A program made the translations under genes and the position numbers. The notes beneath the pieces were generated by a model. It did no database searches. It had not been told where the DNA came from and saw nothing but the letters and a program-made list of their open reading frames with translations. Positions 1 through 7,870 of a stretch of 14,464 nt of DNA are shown here, piece after piece. Numbering within the stretch: position 1 is the stretch's first letter; each line of letters begins with the position of its first letter. Source of the stretch: CALFCE01 sp964411665 (GTDB lineage: Bacteria > Pseudomonadota > Gammaproteobacteria > Granulosicoccales > Granulosicoccaceae); assembly GCA_964411665.1 (NCBI GenBank), contig CAYPMR010000085.1, forward strand, positions 1 through 14,464, given 5' to 3'.

Positions 1-2
1 CA

Positions 3-1250
3 ATACTGTTGCGAAATCGGGGAAAGCCCACAGATGCGCCAGCCATGGGTACAACGCCTACGATACCCGTGGGAAAGCCCCAAGGAGTCATGACGTTAAA
101 AACGCCTACTGCCGAAGGTTGGAAAAACGGGCGTGTTCCTGTGGCCGCACCCGGTCTGAAGGTGAATGCATTCGCATCCGACCTTCGCCATCCTCGCTGG
201 ATTCACTTGCTACCTAACAATGATGTACTGGTTGCAGAGTCTTCATCAGAGAAAGGGAAAATCACCTCTTTATTTGGTTACGCCATTTACGTCGTCATGA
301 AACGATTACGTGCCGTAGGGGTTTCAGCGAATCGTATCTCTTTATATCGCGACACAGACGGCGATGGGGTGGCAGAGACGCATGAATTGTTTCTGGAAAA
401 TCAGACCCAGCCCTTCGGCATGGCAATGACTAATAATACTTTTTACGTTGGCAATTCAGATGGTGTGGTGTCATTTCCCTATGAAGAGGGTGCAACGCAC
501 ATTAGCGACGAAGGTGAACGTCTGGTTGAATTCAAAAACGGTGGCCATTGGACACGCAGCCTGTTAGCTAACAAGGAAGGTACAAAGCTGTATGCAGGTG
601 TTGGTTCACTTTCCAATATTGGAGACAACGGTATGGAAGCAGAAGAAGGCCGAGCTGCTATCTACGAACTCGACCTGCAGTCTGGTGACTCACGGATTTT
701 TGCGTCGGGGTTACGCAACGCTGTCGGTATGGCCTTCGAACCTGAAACAGATGTACTGTGGACCGTCGTTAATGAACGTGACGGACTCGGTGATGAGGTA
801 CCACCCGATTACTTGACCTCCGTTAAGGATGGAGGATTCTACGGATGGCCTTATTGTTATTGGGGAGACACAATAGACGATCGTGTCGAACAAAATCCGG
901 CTAAGGTAGCTACCGCTGAAACACCAGACTATGCACTCGGCGGTCACACAGCATCATTGGGGTTGTGCTGGATGCCAGCAGGCACCCTGCCCGGTTTTGA
1001 TGAAGACGGCATGGTCATTGGCCAGCACGGCTCCTGGAACCGCAGCACACTAAGTGGTTACAAGGTGATATTTGTGCCGTTTTCTAACGGCCAACCTTCA
1101 GGCCCGACGCGTGACATATTATCCGGGTTTTTATCAGACGATGAGAAATGCGCTTATGGCAGACCGGTAGGCGTGACCATCGGACCGAACAATTGCTTGC
1201 TGGTAGCAGATGATGTTGGCGATGTTATCTGGCGAGTGGTTGGCGCTTAA
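3..1250 (+). CDS. PQQ-dependent sorbosone/aldose dehydrogenase-like protein, 5' partial
   Basis: Six-bladed beta-propeller quinoprotein related to L-sorbosone dehydrogenase and soluble aldose dehydrogenases, which oxidise sugars or sugar aldehydes in the periplasm using PQQ. The frame is open to the left edge. The first possible in-window start is TTG at 9, but no signal peptide follows it, so the real start probably lies upstream. Numbering from that TTG, visible family signatures are APGLKVNAF with HPRWI (47-65), LYRDTDGDGVAE (112-123), GGHWTR with the candidate catalytic His180 (178-183), GLRNAVG (234-240), NERDGLGDEVPPDYL (255-269), GGFYGWPY (275-282), GQHGSWNRS (338-346) and GRPVGV (384-389). 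The C-terminus ends normally at VIWRVVGA. The real substrate cannot be read from sequence. A hairpin terminator follows directly, so it is the last gene of its transcript. Family assignment is firm; sugar specificity is inference. Confidence 0.85.
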   Translation: MLLRNRGKPTDAPAMGTTPTIPVGKPQGVMTLKTPTAEGWKNGRVPVAAPGLKVNAFASDLRHPRWIHLLPNNDVLVAESSSEKGKITSLFGYAIYVVMKRLRAVGVSANRISLYRDTDGDGVAETHELFLENQTQPFGMAMTNNTFYVGNSDGVVSFPYEEGATHISDEGERLVEFKNGGHWTRSLLANKEGTKLYAGVGSLSNIGDNGMEAEEGRAAIYELDLQSGDSRIFASGLRNAVGMAFEPETDVLWTVVNERDGLGDEVPPDYLTSVKDGGFYGWPYCYWGDTIDDRVEQNPAKVATAETPDYALGGHTASLGLCWMPAGTLPGFDEDGMVIGQHGSWNRSTLSGYKVIFVPFSNGQPSGPTRDILSGFLSDDEKCAYGRPVGVTIGPNNCLLVADDVGDVIWRVVGA

Positions 1251-1266
1251 AAGGCTGCGATCAAAA

Positions 1267-1307
1267 AAAAGCCGTTAGTTAACCGACTAAAATCGGCAAC
1301 CGCTTTT
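1267..1307 (+). terminator. Probable intrinsic terminator, possibly bidirectional
   Basis: AAAAGCCGTT (1267-1276) pairs with AACCGCTTTT (1298-1307) with one mismatch. An inner CCGA/TCGG stem lies at 1283-1286 and 1293-1296. The A tract before and the T tract after the stem suit termination in both directions. It starts 16 nt after the stop codon of the dehydrogenase gene. Confidence 0.6.
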
Positions 1308-1331
1308 AACTCTCTATGTCGTTACCCTCTC

Positions 1332-1487
1332 CTTGCTCCCTATGTAGATGTCTCGCTGGACGTAATGAAAAAGGATGCAGTAAGAATGCGTGACTCGAAA
1401 CCATTCATCATGACCAGTATCAAAGAGGGAAAAGGGATAGATGAAATCGTCGCGATGATTGAACACGAAGGTCTGCTGGCGGTGTGA
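1332..1487 (+). pseudogene. ureG: Remnant of ureG (urease accessory GTPase), C-terminal 51 codons
   Basis: Codons 1332-1487 read without a stop as the C-terminal end of UreG, the SIMIBI-class GTPase that helps load nickel into urease. The fragment begins LAPYVDVSLDVMKKD, continues RMRDSKPFIMTSIKEGKG and ends IDEIVAMIEHEGLLAV before TGA. Known UreG proteins end with LAPYVGASLEVM, then RMRGDRPFxFTNLKxGxGL and IIAFIExxGLL, so the match is nearly colinear. Upstream of codon 1332 the frame no longer resembles UreG: the preceding residues do not give the NKTD nucleotide-binding motif. The P-loop, switch regions and metal site are absent. No other urease gene is in the window. This looks like a deletion or rearrangement scar. 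A short expressed peptide is possible but not supported by any start or ribosome site. Confidence 0.8.
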
Positions 1488-1630
1488 TATTGATACCAGA
1501 TTCTCGTAAAGTAAGTAGATTAGTCAGGAAAAACACGTAAACTGGATTTCAAGTCACTTAAACTTGATAAATCACCTGCCGTAATCCCCGCCTGCGCAGC
1601 GGTTCGACGACTCGGGATGCAGCTAGGGCT
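1488..1630 (+). promoter_or_regulatory. Leader upstream of the sensor kinase gene
   Basis: Non-coding stretch expected to hold the promoter of the two-component operon. An inverted repeat TCAAGT (1549-1554) / ACTTGA (1562-1567), gap 7, lies about 65 nt before the kinase start. The 8-bp palindrome CTGCGCAG lies at 1592-1599. A TTGATA at 1489-1494 could be a -35 element, but no convincing -10 sits at the right distance. The function of each site is inference. Confidence 0.3.
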
Positions 1631-3460
1631 TTGTATAAACACCTCGGAAACTGGTTCTTGCCTTTTACACGCCCAAAAAATACGTATGCAATTGCATTAA
1701 TCCTGATAGTGCTACTGATACTTATTTCCATTTTAATAGTCGCAACTGATCGTCAACAATTCGCCCGCGAGCAACAAGATCAATTAACCGCCAGGGCAAC
1801 CGATCTCGAACAACTTCTCAAGCAAATTGCGGTATTGCCAGCCATACTTGCCAGTGATCCTCGACTAAGCATTGCACTGAGCGAACAATCAGCTGAATCA
1901 CAAGCTCAAGCAAATGCTGTGTTGAAAAACGCTGCCGAGAAAAGCGATGCCCGATTCGCATTCTTGATTGATACCAGCGGCAATGTTCTGGCTGCCAGCA
2001 ATCATGCTGACGAGGTTAGTTTTGTAGGAAATAATTACGGGTTCAGACCGTACTTTAGCAAAGCCATTAACGGTACAGCAGCCACTTTCTTTGCTGTGGG
2101 TGCGACCACAGGTATTCCAGGGTACTTTGCGTCCGAACCGGTCTGGAACGGATCTGAGGTGATCGGAGTGGTTGTTGTAAAGCTCGAATCCAGTCAACTC
2201 CCGGTCTCCTGGCGAGAAGGCAGCTCAATAGCGCTTGTCACTGATGAGTTAGGTGTGGCTATTCTTTCGACCGAACAAAACATGTTGTACAACTCCACGT
2301 CGACACTGGACCCGGAATCAAAACAGCTAATTGAAAATGAGCGACGTTACCAAGTCGTCTCACAAAGTCATCTGGACAGAAGATCAGAGAGTCGCTGGCA
2401 CCACAATGATGCTGGCAGTGCTACAAGCTATCTAGTTCGCAGTCAGTTGTTAGACATTGAGCCCTGGACACTTAGCTTGTTGGTTCCCACCAGTAGTTTC
2501 AATACACTCACACTGCGGAAATTGCTTGCGCTCTACGCCGTGTGTTTGTTAGGCGCCTTGCTATGGAGAACATATTGGCAACAGGTGAAACTCTCGGCAG
2601 AGCGAGCACAACTGGCAAAACGACTGGAGGAATCAGTCAATGAAAAGACAATTGAGCTACAGAATGCCCAGAACGCGTTAATCGCTGAATCGAATTTCGT
2701 GATGCTGGGGAAAATGTCGGCTGCAATCAATCACGAAATTAATCAACCACTGGCAAGTCTGCGGTTTGATCTCGCGACTTTGCGCCAATTGATCGAAAAC
2801 GAAAATACCAAAAAAAATATCTCGGCATCGGTAGACACTGAAAATGACAAGGACTCAATGACTTCAACAGTGATCGATCTCGATCGCACTGCAAAACGCA
2901 TTACACGAGTAATAGATACTTTAAGAGCTTTACCGAACCAACAAAAAGCAGCTTTTGTCCCACTATCTGTTTGCGATCTGATAGACGAGGTAACAACCAC
3001 ATTAGTGCGTGAACGACCCCTCCTGTCACGCGCCCTGTCTCTGGATTCGTCAGCTATTGACGGTAAGAACACAAAAATCAGTGGTGAGCCCATTCTCCTG
3101 CAACAGGCACTGCTAAATGTGTTGTACAACGCACTCGATGCTATCGCGAACGCCCAACCTCCATGGGCAGAACTACAAGCAGTCGAATTAAATAATACCC
3201 TGTGCATTGCAGTTAGCGACAATGGGCCTGGTATACATCCATCAATAGCGTCGCGGGTGTTCGAACCGTTTGAATCAGCTCCGGATAAAACCGCAGGCTT
3301 GGGTCTTGGCCTGACGCTCACTCGACAGATAATCGAGGATCATGGCGGAACGGTTGAATATCGCCGAGAAAAACACGCGGTTAGCCGCGACGGAGAAACT
3401 ATTGATGAACCAATCGAGGTCACCGTTTTTTCCATTACATTGCCACTGTTGAGCAGTTAA
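1631..3460 (+). CDS. DctB-like transmembrane sensor histidine kinase
   Basis: Inner-membrane sensor kinase of 609 residues, in the architecture of DctB-type C4-dicarboxylate sensors. It has a short cytoplasmic N-terminus, TM1 about 19-38, a periplasmic sensor region of roughly 250 residues probably forming a double PDC/dCache fold, TM2 about 296-312, a coiled coil about 320-355, then HisKA and HATPase_c domains. The H-box is NHEINQPLASLRFD with phospho-acceptor His368. The N-box is LLNVLYNALDAI (Asn500), the G1 box DNGPGI (530-535), the F-box FEPFESAP (544-551) and the G2 box GLGLGLTL (556-563). A TTG start is used. An in-frame stop at 1568 and no ATG or GTG before 1631 leave no better choice, and the nearby AGGG is very close to it. 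The ligand is unknown; the adjacent TAXI transporter suggests it monitors that solute. The response regulator gene starts 9 nt after its stop. Confidence 0.9.
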   Translation: MYKHLGNWFLPFTRPKNTYAIALILIVLLILISILIVATDRQQFAREQQDQLTARATDLEQLLKQIAVLPAILASDPRLSIALSEQSAESQAQANAVLKNAAEKSDARFAFLIDTSGNVLAASNHADEVSFVGNNYGFRPYFSKAINGTAATFFAVGATTGIPGYFASEPVWNGSEVIGVVVVKLESSQLPVSWREGSSIALVTDELGVAILSTEQNMLYNSTSTLDPESKQLIENERRYQVVSQSHLDRRSESRWHHNDAGSATSYLVRSQLLDIEPWTLSLLVPTSSFNTLTLRKLLALYAVCLLGALLWRTYWQQVKLSAERAQLAKRLEESVNEKTIELQNAQNALIAESNFVMLGKMSAAINHEINQPLASLRFDLATLRQLIENENTKKNISASVDTENDKDSMTSTVIDLDRTAKRITRVIDTLRALPNQQKAAFVPLSVCDLIDEVTTTLVRERPLLSRALSLDSSAIDGKNTKISGEPILLQQALLNVLYNALDAIANAQPPWAELQAVELNNTLCIAVSDNGPGIHPSIASRVFEPFESAPDKTAGLGLGLTLTRQIIEDHGGTVEYRREKHAVSRDGETIDEPIEVTVFSITLPLLSS

Positions 3461-3469
3461 TTACCCAGC

Positions 3470-4126
3470 ATGTCTTTGATCTCTATTAAACATAGAATTT
3501 TCTCTTCCGATTCAGAATTTGCAGGCAGTGCGGACTCTGTAGATGAGCAAGGTGCAGTACTAATCCTGGATGACGATATCGATGTTCTTGCTGCAAACGC
3601 ACGATTTTTACGTGTAAGTGGTTACAAGGTTATTGTCGCCAACAACGCTCGCACTGCATTGGAAGAACTTCAGCAATCACTAATCGTTGCTGTGGTCACT
3701 GATCTGCGCATGCCGGATATGGATGGTATGAAGTTCGCCAGAGCGGCCAGAACTTGTAAACCACTGGTGCCGATCGTTTTTTTCTCAGCCTATGGTTCCG
3801 TCCCCGATGTGGTTGCAGCCATGCAACTTGGTGCGGTGGATTTTCTGGAAAAGCCGGTTGACCCTCAGCTTTTGCTGCAACGACTGGATGATATTTGTAG
3901 CGTGCAACAAGGAGGCGTAATACAACAACGTATTGCCTTCGATGCTGTAACCGTTGATACACCGTTCCGCCAACGTGTACTCGCCTATGAAAAATTCCTG
4001 ATTGAAACCAGTTTGAGAAACCATCAAGGAAAAATGCGTGCTGTACTGAAAGAACTGAATATCAATCGACGCACGCTCAATGAAAAAATGACTCGATTGG
4101 GCATAAACAGGGACAGTCTGTCATAA
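3470..4126 (+). CDS. Response regulator, receiver plus Fis-type HTH (no AAA+ domain)
   Basis: Cytoplasmic DNA-binding regulator of 218 residues, the cognate partner of the kinase encoded 9 nt upstream. The receiver domain (about 29-145) has the acidic pocket DDD (34-36), phospho-acceptor Asp78 in TDLRMPDMDG, Ser106 in FFSAYGS and Lys128 in FLEKPVD. A Fis-family helix-turn-helix (HTH_8) occupies about 170-215, with GKMRAVLKELNINRRTLNEK as its core. The receiver sequence is NtrC/DctD-like, but the sigma54-interacting AAA+ ATPase module is missing, as in RegA/ActR/PrrA-type regulators. It would therefore not be expected to activate sigma54 promoters. The region between receiver and HTH reads smoothly with no frame disruption, so this is a genuine short form. 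A 29-residue N-terminal extension precedes the receiver, and the true start could be a little downstream. Control of the TRAP genes that follow is inference from position. Confidence 0.88.
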   Translation: MSLISIKHRIFSSDSEFAGSADSVDEQGAVLILDDDIDVLAANARFLRVSGYKVIVANNARTALEELQQSLIVAVVTDLRMPDMDGMKFARAARTCKPLVPIVFFSAYGSVPDVVAAMQLGAVDFLEKPVDPQLLLQRLDDICSVQQGGVIQQRIAFDAVTVDTPFRQRVLAYEKFLIETSLRNHQGKMRAVLKELNINRRTLNEKMTRLGINRDSLS

Positions 4127-4394
4127 GATACCTACCCACCCCGTAAGTGCGGAACAAAAAGCTACCAACCACCCTATCCGGACGTTTTAGGTCATAATTG
4201 TTCAGCCATCGTGTTTTACGGGATATTCGGCAAAAACTTGCCAATTTCAGCTACGGCTTATTTCTCATTTTAAAATTAGCGACACAAATAACAATAAAAT
4301 CAATTAGTTACGTCATTTGTAGAGTTCGTTAACGAGGCTCACAATAGCCGTGGAAAAGCACAAGTTGTTTAATCGACCCTCTGGAGGATCATTC
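4127..4394 (+). promoter_or_regulatory. A+T-rich control region upstream of the TAXI gene
   Basis: About 270 nt with no convincing gene, separating the response regulator from the transporter. It contains the inverted repeat GGCAA-aaac-TTGCC (4229-4242), the perfect palindrome ATTTTAAAAT (4267-4276, with TAAAAT as a possible -10) and CGTTAACG (4328-4335). A ribosome binding site GGAGG lies at 4383-4387. These symmetric sites are candidate targets for the adjacent response regulator, but nothing in the sequence proves it. Confidence 0.4.
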
Positions 4395-5411
4395 GTGTTG
4401 AAAAATAGAAAAATTGGCTTGGGAAAAGTCTTAGCCACGGCACTACTGCCGATTGCTGCATCCGTCATGAGTTTCTCGGCTAACGCCCAGGATTATGTAC
4501 TTAATACCGCGTCCACAGGTGGTACATATCACCCCGTTGGTACTGCAATAGCGACTCTCAGCAAAATTAAACTTCTTCCGAAACAGAAGTTCAGTCTGAC
4601 CGCTGTTAACTCAGCCGGTTCTGGCGCAAACGTTCAGGCGCTCGCAGCAGGTACGGCTGATTTCGCTATCCTGCAAGGACTGTTTGGCTCCTACGCTGCC
4701 TCTGGTACAGGTCCAGTCACTGAAGTCCAAAAAAATCTTCGTTCGGTCAGCATGCTGTGGCAGAACGTTGAGCAGTTCGTCATTGCCACAGACAAAGTAA
4801 GTTCCGGCACTGTTGCTGACATAGCCTCAATGCAAGGTGAGTCCATGGTTATGGGCAAGGAAAATTCAGGCACCCTGGGTTCCAACTCAGTTCTGTTGGG
4901 TAACCTCAACGAAAAGCCACTGGCTGAAGCATATTCGCTAGTACACGCCGGTTACGGTCCATCAGCTGATGCCATGGCTAATGGCCAGGCTATCGGTGGA
5001 GGTTTTCCAGCAGGTCCTCCAACAGGTGCATTGACTAAACTGTTTGCCAGCAACGGCGACAAGTTCACATTGCTAACTGTCAACGAAGAGCAATTGGCGA
5101 AAATGGATGGCGGTCGCAATTTGTGGACGCCTTATACAATTCCAGCCAATACCTACCCCGGTCAGACAAAAGATGTTCAAACCATCGCTCAACCCAATTT
5201 CCTTGCGGTTAATGCAGATGTTGATGATGAGCATGTCTATCAGCTGACAAAAACCATGTTCGAAAATCTTGGTTTTCTGCAAGCCATTCACCCTGCAACA
5301 AAAGCAATGGATGTCAACGCAGCTTTGGCAGGATTGCCTGTGCCATTGCACCCTGGTGCGGCAAAGTACTATGAAGAAGTGGGTCTCACTATACCTGACG
5401 CACTGAAGTAA
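4395..5411 (+). CDS. TAXI-family TRAP transporter solute-binding protein
   Basis: Periplasmic substrate-binding component of a TRAP transporter of the TAXI family, which hands a solute (ligand unknown here) to the fused permease encoded downstream. I place the start at GTG 4395, giving 338 residues. GGAGG (4383-4387) sits 7 nt before it, and a classic Sec signal follows: MLKNRK, a hydrophobic core, then SANA before QDY, so cleavage is likely after residue 31. An in-frame GTG at 4350 would add 15 residues but has no ribosome site and spoils the signal peptide. The mature protein opens with YVLNTASTGGTYHPVG, the glycine-rich N-terminal motif of TAXI proteins. It continues with NSAGSGANVQALAAGTADFA, the usual second motif, and ends at a normal length. 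Ligand-type assignment (amino acid, dicarboxylate or other) cannot be made from these motifs. Confidence 0.9.
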   Translation: MLKNRKIGLGKVLATALLPIAASVMSFSANAQDYVLNTASTGGTYHPVGTAIATLSKIKLLPKQKFSLTAVNSAGSGANVQALAAGTADFAILQGLFGSYAASGTGPVTEVQKNLRSVSMLWQNVEQFVIATDKVSSGTVADIASMQGESMVMGKENSGTLGSNSVLLGNLNEKPLAEAYSLVHAGYGPSADAMANGQAIGGGFPAGPPTGALTKLFASNGDKFTLLTVNEEQLAKMDGGRNLWTPYTIPANTYPGQTKDVQTIAQPNFLAVNADVDDEHVYQLTKTMFENLGFLQAIHPATKAMDVNAALAGLPVPLHPGAAKYYEEVGLTIPDALK

Positions 5412-5479
5412 AGACCCGTTGATGTAGACAATGACGTTACAACGGAGCGTTATGCTTTGTTTAGTCTGGTAGCAAATAT

Positions 5480-5521
5480 CGCCTGTCAATCGTTTATTCG
5501 ATTGGCAGGCGTTTTACTTTT
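5480..5521 (+). terminator. Strong intrinsic terminator between TAXI gene and permease gene
   Basis: Arms CGCCTGTCAATCG (5480-5492) and CGATTGGCAGGCG (5499-5511) form 13 pairs including one G-U. The loop is the 6 nt TTTATT, and the stem is followed by TTTTACTTTT. It lies 68 nt after the binding-protein stop codon and 175 nt before the permease start. It probably limits readthrough so that the periplasmic protein is made in excess over the permease. Confidence 0.9.
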
Positions 5522-5534
5522 AGTACCTGCTAAG

Positions 5535-5657
5535 ATGCATAGTGGTGGAGACAATCTCTTCGAACCAATGTCTGCCGAAGATCATCAACACCTGACCAGA
5601 ATCGCCATTGCACAGCCCGTTGCACAACCCATTGCAGAGCCAACAGTCCAATGGTAA
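5535..5657 (+). CDS. Possible 40-residue leader peptide with AQP repeats (doubtful)
   Basis: A short frame starting ATG at 5535, placed between the terminator and the permease gene. It reads MHSGGDNLFEP, continues through MSAEDHQHLTRI and ends IAQPVAQPIAEP then TVQW. Its end is built on three tandem 12-bp units. No good ribosome binding site precedes it, there is no signal peptide or membrane segment, and I recognise no family. It could equally be untranslated leader sequence. Its stop is 39 nt before the permease ATG, so translational coupling is unlikely. Confidence 0.2.
   Translation: MHSGGDNLFEPMSAEDHQHLTRIAIAQPVAQPIAEPTVQW
5607..5642 (+). repeat. Three tandem imperfect 12-bp repeats
   Basis: ATTGCACAGCCC (5607-5618), GTTGCACAACCC (5619-5630) and ATTGCAGAGCCA (5631-5642) follow each other without spacers. 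Units 1 and 2 differ at two positions and units 1 and 3 at two. The period is a multiple of three and preserves an open frame across all units. Confidence 0.85.
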
Positions 5658-5696
5658 TTCGAAATATCAGCTACCAAACCCTGGCAACCTACCCAG

Positions 5697-7841
5697 ATGG
5701 CAAATAGCCGATCCGATAAATTGTTTGATGCCGACTGGCTCATGTCCAGAGGATTATTCGGCTGGTGTGCTTTGCTGGTTATTTGCGCATTCGCAAGCTG
5801 GCATATTCTGACCAATGTCTGGTTGATTGAACCTGGCAGGTGGCAGAACTGCATTCACTTTGGTGGCTTTGCATTAATAGCAGCCTATATCACGGCACCT
5901 GCAAGCTTCGGAAAACAGGGCAATGAAAAAACATCAGGCATAAACTGGATACTGGTTGCGAATATCCTGTTTGGAATCGCTATTTTTATCAGCGCACTTT
6001 GGATCGCCTACGCTGAAAATGGCATCTATGCACGCACTCTGGCAAAAACCGGACAGTCATGGCAATTCACATGGGCTGATCAGGTTGCGGCTTTTTTCGT
6101 CATTGTCGGCGTAATAGAACTTACCCGTCGACTGACCGGTTGGATCATCCCTATTCTGGTGATACTCAGCCTCTCGTATATTCTGTTCCTCGGCACCTTG
6201 TTACCCGGATCCTTTCGAGCAGCTAGCTTGCCACTGGACGATGTGGTTTTTCGTTCCCTGTTTAACGACGAGGGTATGTTCGGCATCATCACGACCATTT
6301 CGTCAGCCAATATCACGCTGTTTATGATCTTCGGTGCATTTTTGGTGGTATCAGGCGCTTCGGATTTTGTAATCGAAATGTCCAAAGTGATCGCCGGCAG
6401 ATTCCGTGGCGGTGCCGCACTGGTCGCTGTTGTCTCATCTGCACTAACCGGCACTATTTCAGGCTCAGCGGTTGCCAATACAGCGTCAACCGGTGTGATC
6501 ACCATCCCGTTAATGACATCCAATGGCTTCCGGCCCCAATTTGCAGCCGGTGTTGAAGCATCCGCCTCCACCGGCGGTCAGTTAATGCCGCCAATTATGG
6601 GTGCCGGTGCCTTTGTGATGGCAAGCTATACGGGCATACCTTACAGCACCATTGTGGCTGTATCTGTACTGCCAGCATTACTTTATTTTCTCTCCGTTGC
6701 GTTTATTGTTCGTATTGAAGCGATGAAGTACGGCATAGGCAGTGAAGAGGTAGAGAAAATAGATAAGGCCAAAATACGCGCAGGCGTACTTAATTTCATT
6801 CTTCCGCTATGTGTGATGACATACATGTTGATTAGTGGCAGAACGCCGAGCTTTGCAGCCTCTTATGCCATCGGCACGCTCATATTGGTTAGCTGGTTAA
6901 CGCCCTTTAAAATGGGGCCACGTAATATAGCGCGCGCATTATCGCTGGGCATTAAAACAGCAACGATGACTGCGATTTTGTTAGTTGCAGTAGGTTTGAT
7001 CAACAATGCTGTGACTACCTCGGGTCTTGCAAACACATTCGCCTTAATGATTGCGCAATGGTCGCAAGGTTCGATGCTACTTGCACTGACATTGGTTGCT
7101 ATTGCATCACTGGTACTGGGAATGGGATTGCCGGTAACAGCCGCGTACATTGTTCTATCGATACTATCCGCACCGGCACTGGCCGGCATGCTCGCTGATG
7201 CAGAAATAGTAAAGATGCTGGTAGAGGGTATAAGTGATCCGGCAATGGCGGCTTCGTTTTTGTTGGTGGATTCGCCACATGTTGCACAGATAGCCACCGG
7301 CATGTCACTGGAGAATGCCAAAGAATTTATCGGTTCCATACCGTTTGAGCTGGCTGTCGTCATCAGGCCCACCTTGGTCGACGCTGAGGTCATGCTGGGT
7401 TTTCTGCTAACCGCCCACTTGATTGTTTTCTGGTTAAGTCAGGACAGTAACGTTACACCGCCTGTGTGTCTGGCCGCTTTTACTGCAGCAGGGATAGCCG
7501 GTTCCAAACCGATGCGTACCGGTGTCGAGGCATGGAAAATCGCCAAAGGTCTGTATATCGTACCCTTGCTGTTCGCCTATTCTCCGCTGATCAACGGTAG
7601 CTGGATTGAAAAATTACATATTACTTTTTTCAGTTTGTTCGGCATCTACGCGTTTAATGCTTTATTGCAGCGCTATTCGGAAGGACCAACACCCTGGTGG
7701 TTACTGATATTGATGGTGGCTGGTGGTGTAGCTGCGTTTATGCCGATGCATACACTGGTAAATATAGCAGGAGCGGCACTGGTTGCTGCCTGTGTCGTAT
7801 TGTCGCAACGCGCTGCAAAATCTTTACAACCTACTGCATAG
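5697..7841 (+). CDS. TRAP transporter fused permease (DctQM type, TAXI associated)
   Basis: Polytopic inner-membrane protein of 714 residues combining the small (4TM, DctQ-like) and large (DctM-like) TRAP permease subunits, as is usual for TAXI systems. It would import the solute delivered by the upstream binding protein, driven by an ion gradient. The N-terminal 150 residues hold about four membrane segments (around 19-38, 54-68, 84-103 and 126-142). The DctM core carries the family motifs GTISGSAVANTASTG (252-266), ASASTGGQLMPPIMGAGAF (288-306), LGMGLPVTAAY in the second half, and DSNVTPPVCLAAF (583-595) followed by AGIAGSKPM. Further segments follow to the C-terminus. ATG 5697 is the first start after an in-frame stop at 5655-5657, but its ribosome site is weak, so a slightly different start is possible. 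It is separated from the binding-protein gene by a terminator, which implies reduced expression or a second promoter. Confidence 0.92.
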   Translation: MANSRSDKLFDADWLMSRGLFGWCALLVICAFASWHILTNVWLIEPGRWQNCIHFGGFALIAAYITAPASFGKQGNEKTSGINWILVANILFGIAIFISALWIAYAENGIYARTLAKTGQSWQFTWADQVAAFFVIVGVIELTRRLTGWIIPILVILSLSYILFLGTLLPGSFRAASLPLDDVVFRSLFNDEGMFGIITTISSANITLFMIFGAFLVVSGASDFVIEMSKVIAGRFRGGAALVAVVSSALTGTISGSAVANTASTGVITIPLMTSNGFRPQFAAGVEASASTGGQLMPPIMGAGAFVMASYTGIPYSTIVAVSVLPALLYFLSVAFIVRIEAMKYGIGSEEVEKIDKAKIRAGVLNFILPLCVMTYMLISGRTPSFAASYAIGTLILVSWLTPFKMGPRNIARALSLGIKTATMTAILLVAVGLINNAVTTSGLANTFALMIAQWSQGSMLLALTLVAIASLVLGMGLPVTAAYIVLSILSAPALAGMLADAEIVKMLVEGISDPAMAASFLLVDSPHVAQIATGMSLENAKEFIGSIPFELAVVIRPTLVDAEVMLGFLLTAHLIVFWLSQDSNVTPPVCLAAFTAAGIAGSKPMRTGVEAWKIAKGLYIVPLLFAYSPLINGSWIEKLHITFFSLFGIYAFNALLQRYSEGPTPWWLLILMVAGGVAAFMPMHTLVNIAGAALVAACVVLSQRAAKSLQPTA

Positions 7842-7870
7842 TTGACCGTGGATAGCTCAATTTGGATAGT

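Noticed and set aside
1488..1630. Search for more urease gene fragments after the ureG remnant
   Set aside because: None of the frames I read here resembles UreF, UreE or UreC; only small inverted repeats are visible.
2743..3321. 192-codon open frame on the - strand inside the sensor kinase gene
   Set aside because: It lies wholly antisense to the well-supported HisKA/HATPase region, has low-complexity Ser/Arg-rich content and shows no family motif.
4229..4242. Possible sigma54 -24/-12 promoter (GG...GC) before the TAXI gene
   Set aside because: The GG-to-GC spacing is 9 nt, not the required 10, and the adjacent regulator lacks the AAA+ module. It is better seen as an inverted repeat.
4350..4394. 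Upstream GTG start for the TAXI binding protein
   Set aside because: No ribosome site precedes it and the extra 15 residues would sit in front of a normal signal peptide; GTG 4395 has GGAGG at proper spacing.
6863..7393. 176-codon open frame on the - strand inside the TRAP permease gene
   Set aside because: Ser/Thr/Ala-rich antisense shadow of hydrophobic codons; the + strand has clear DctM motifs. The same holds for the - strand frame at 6080-6571.
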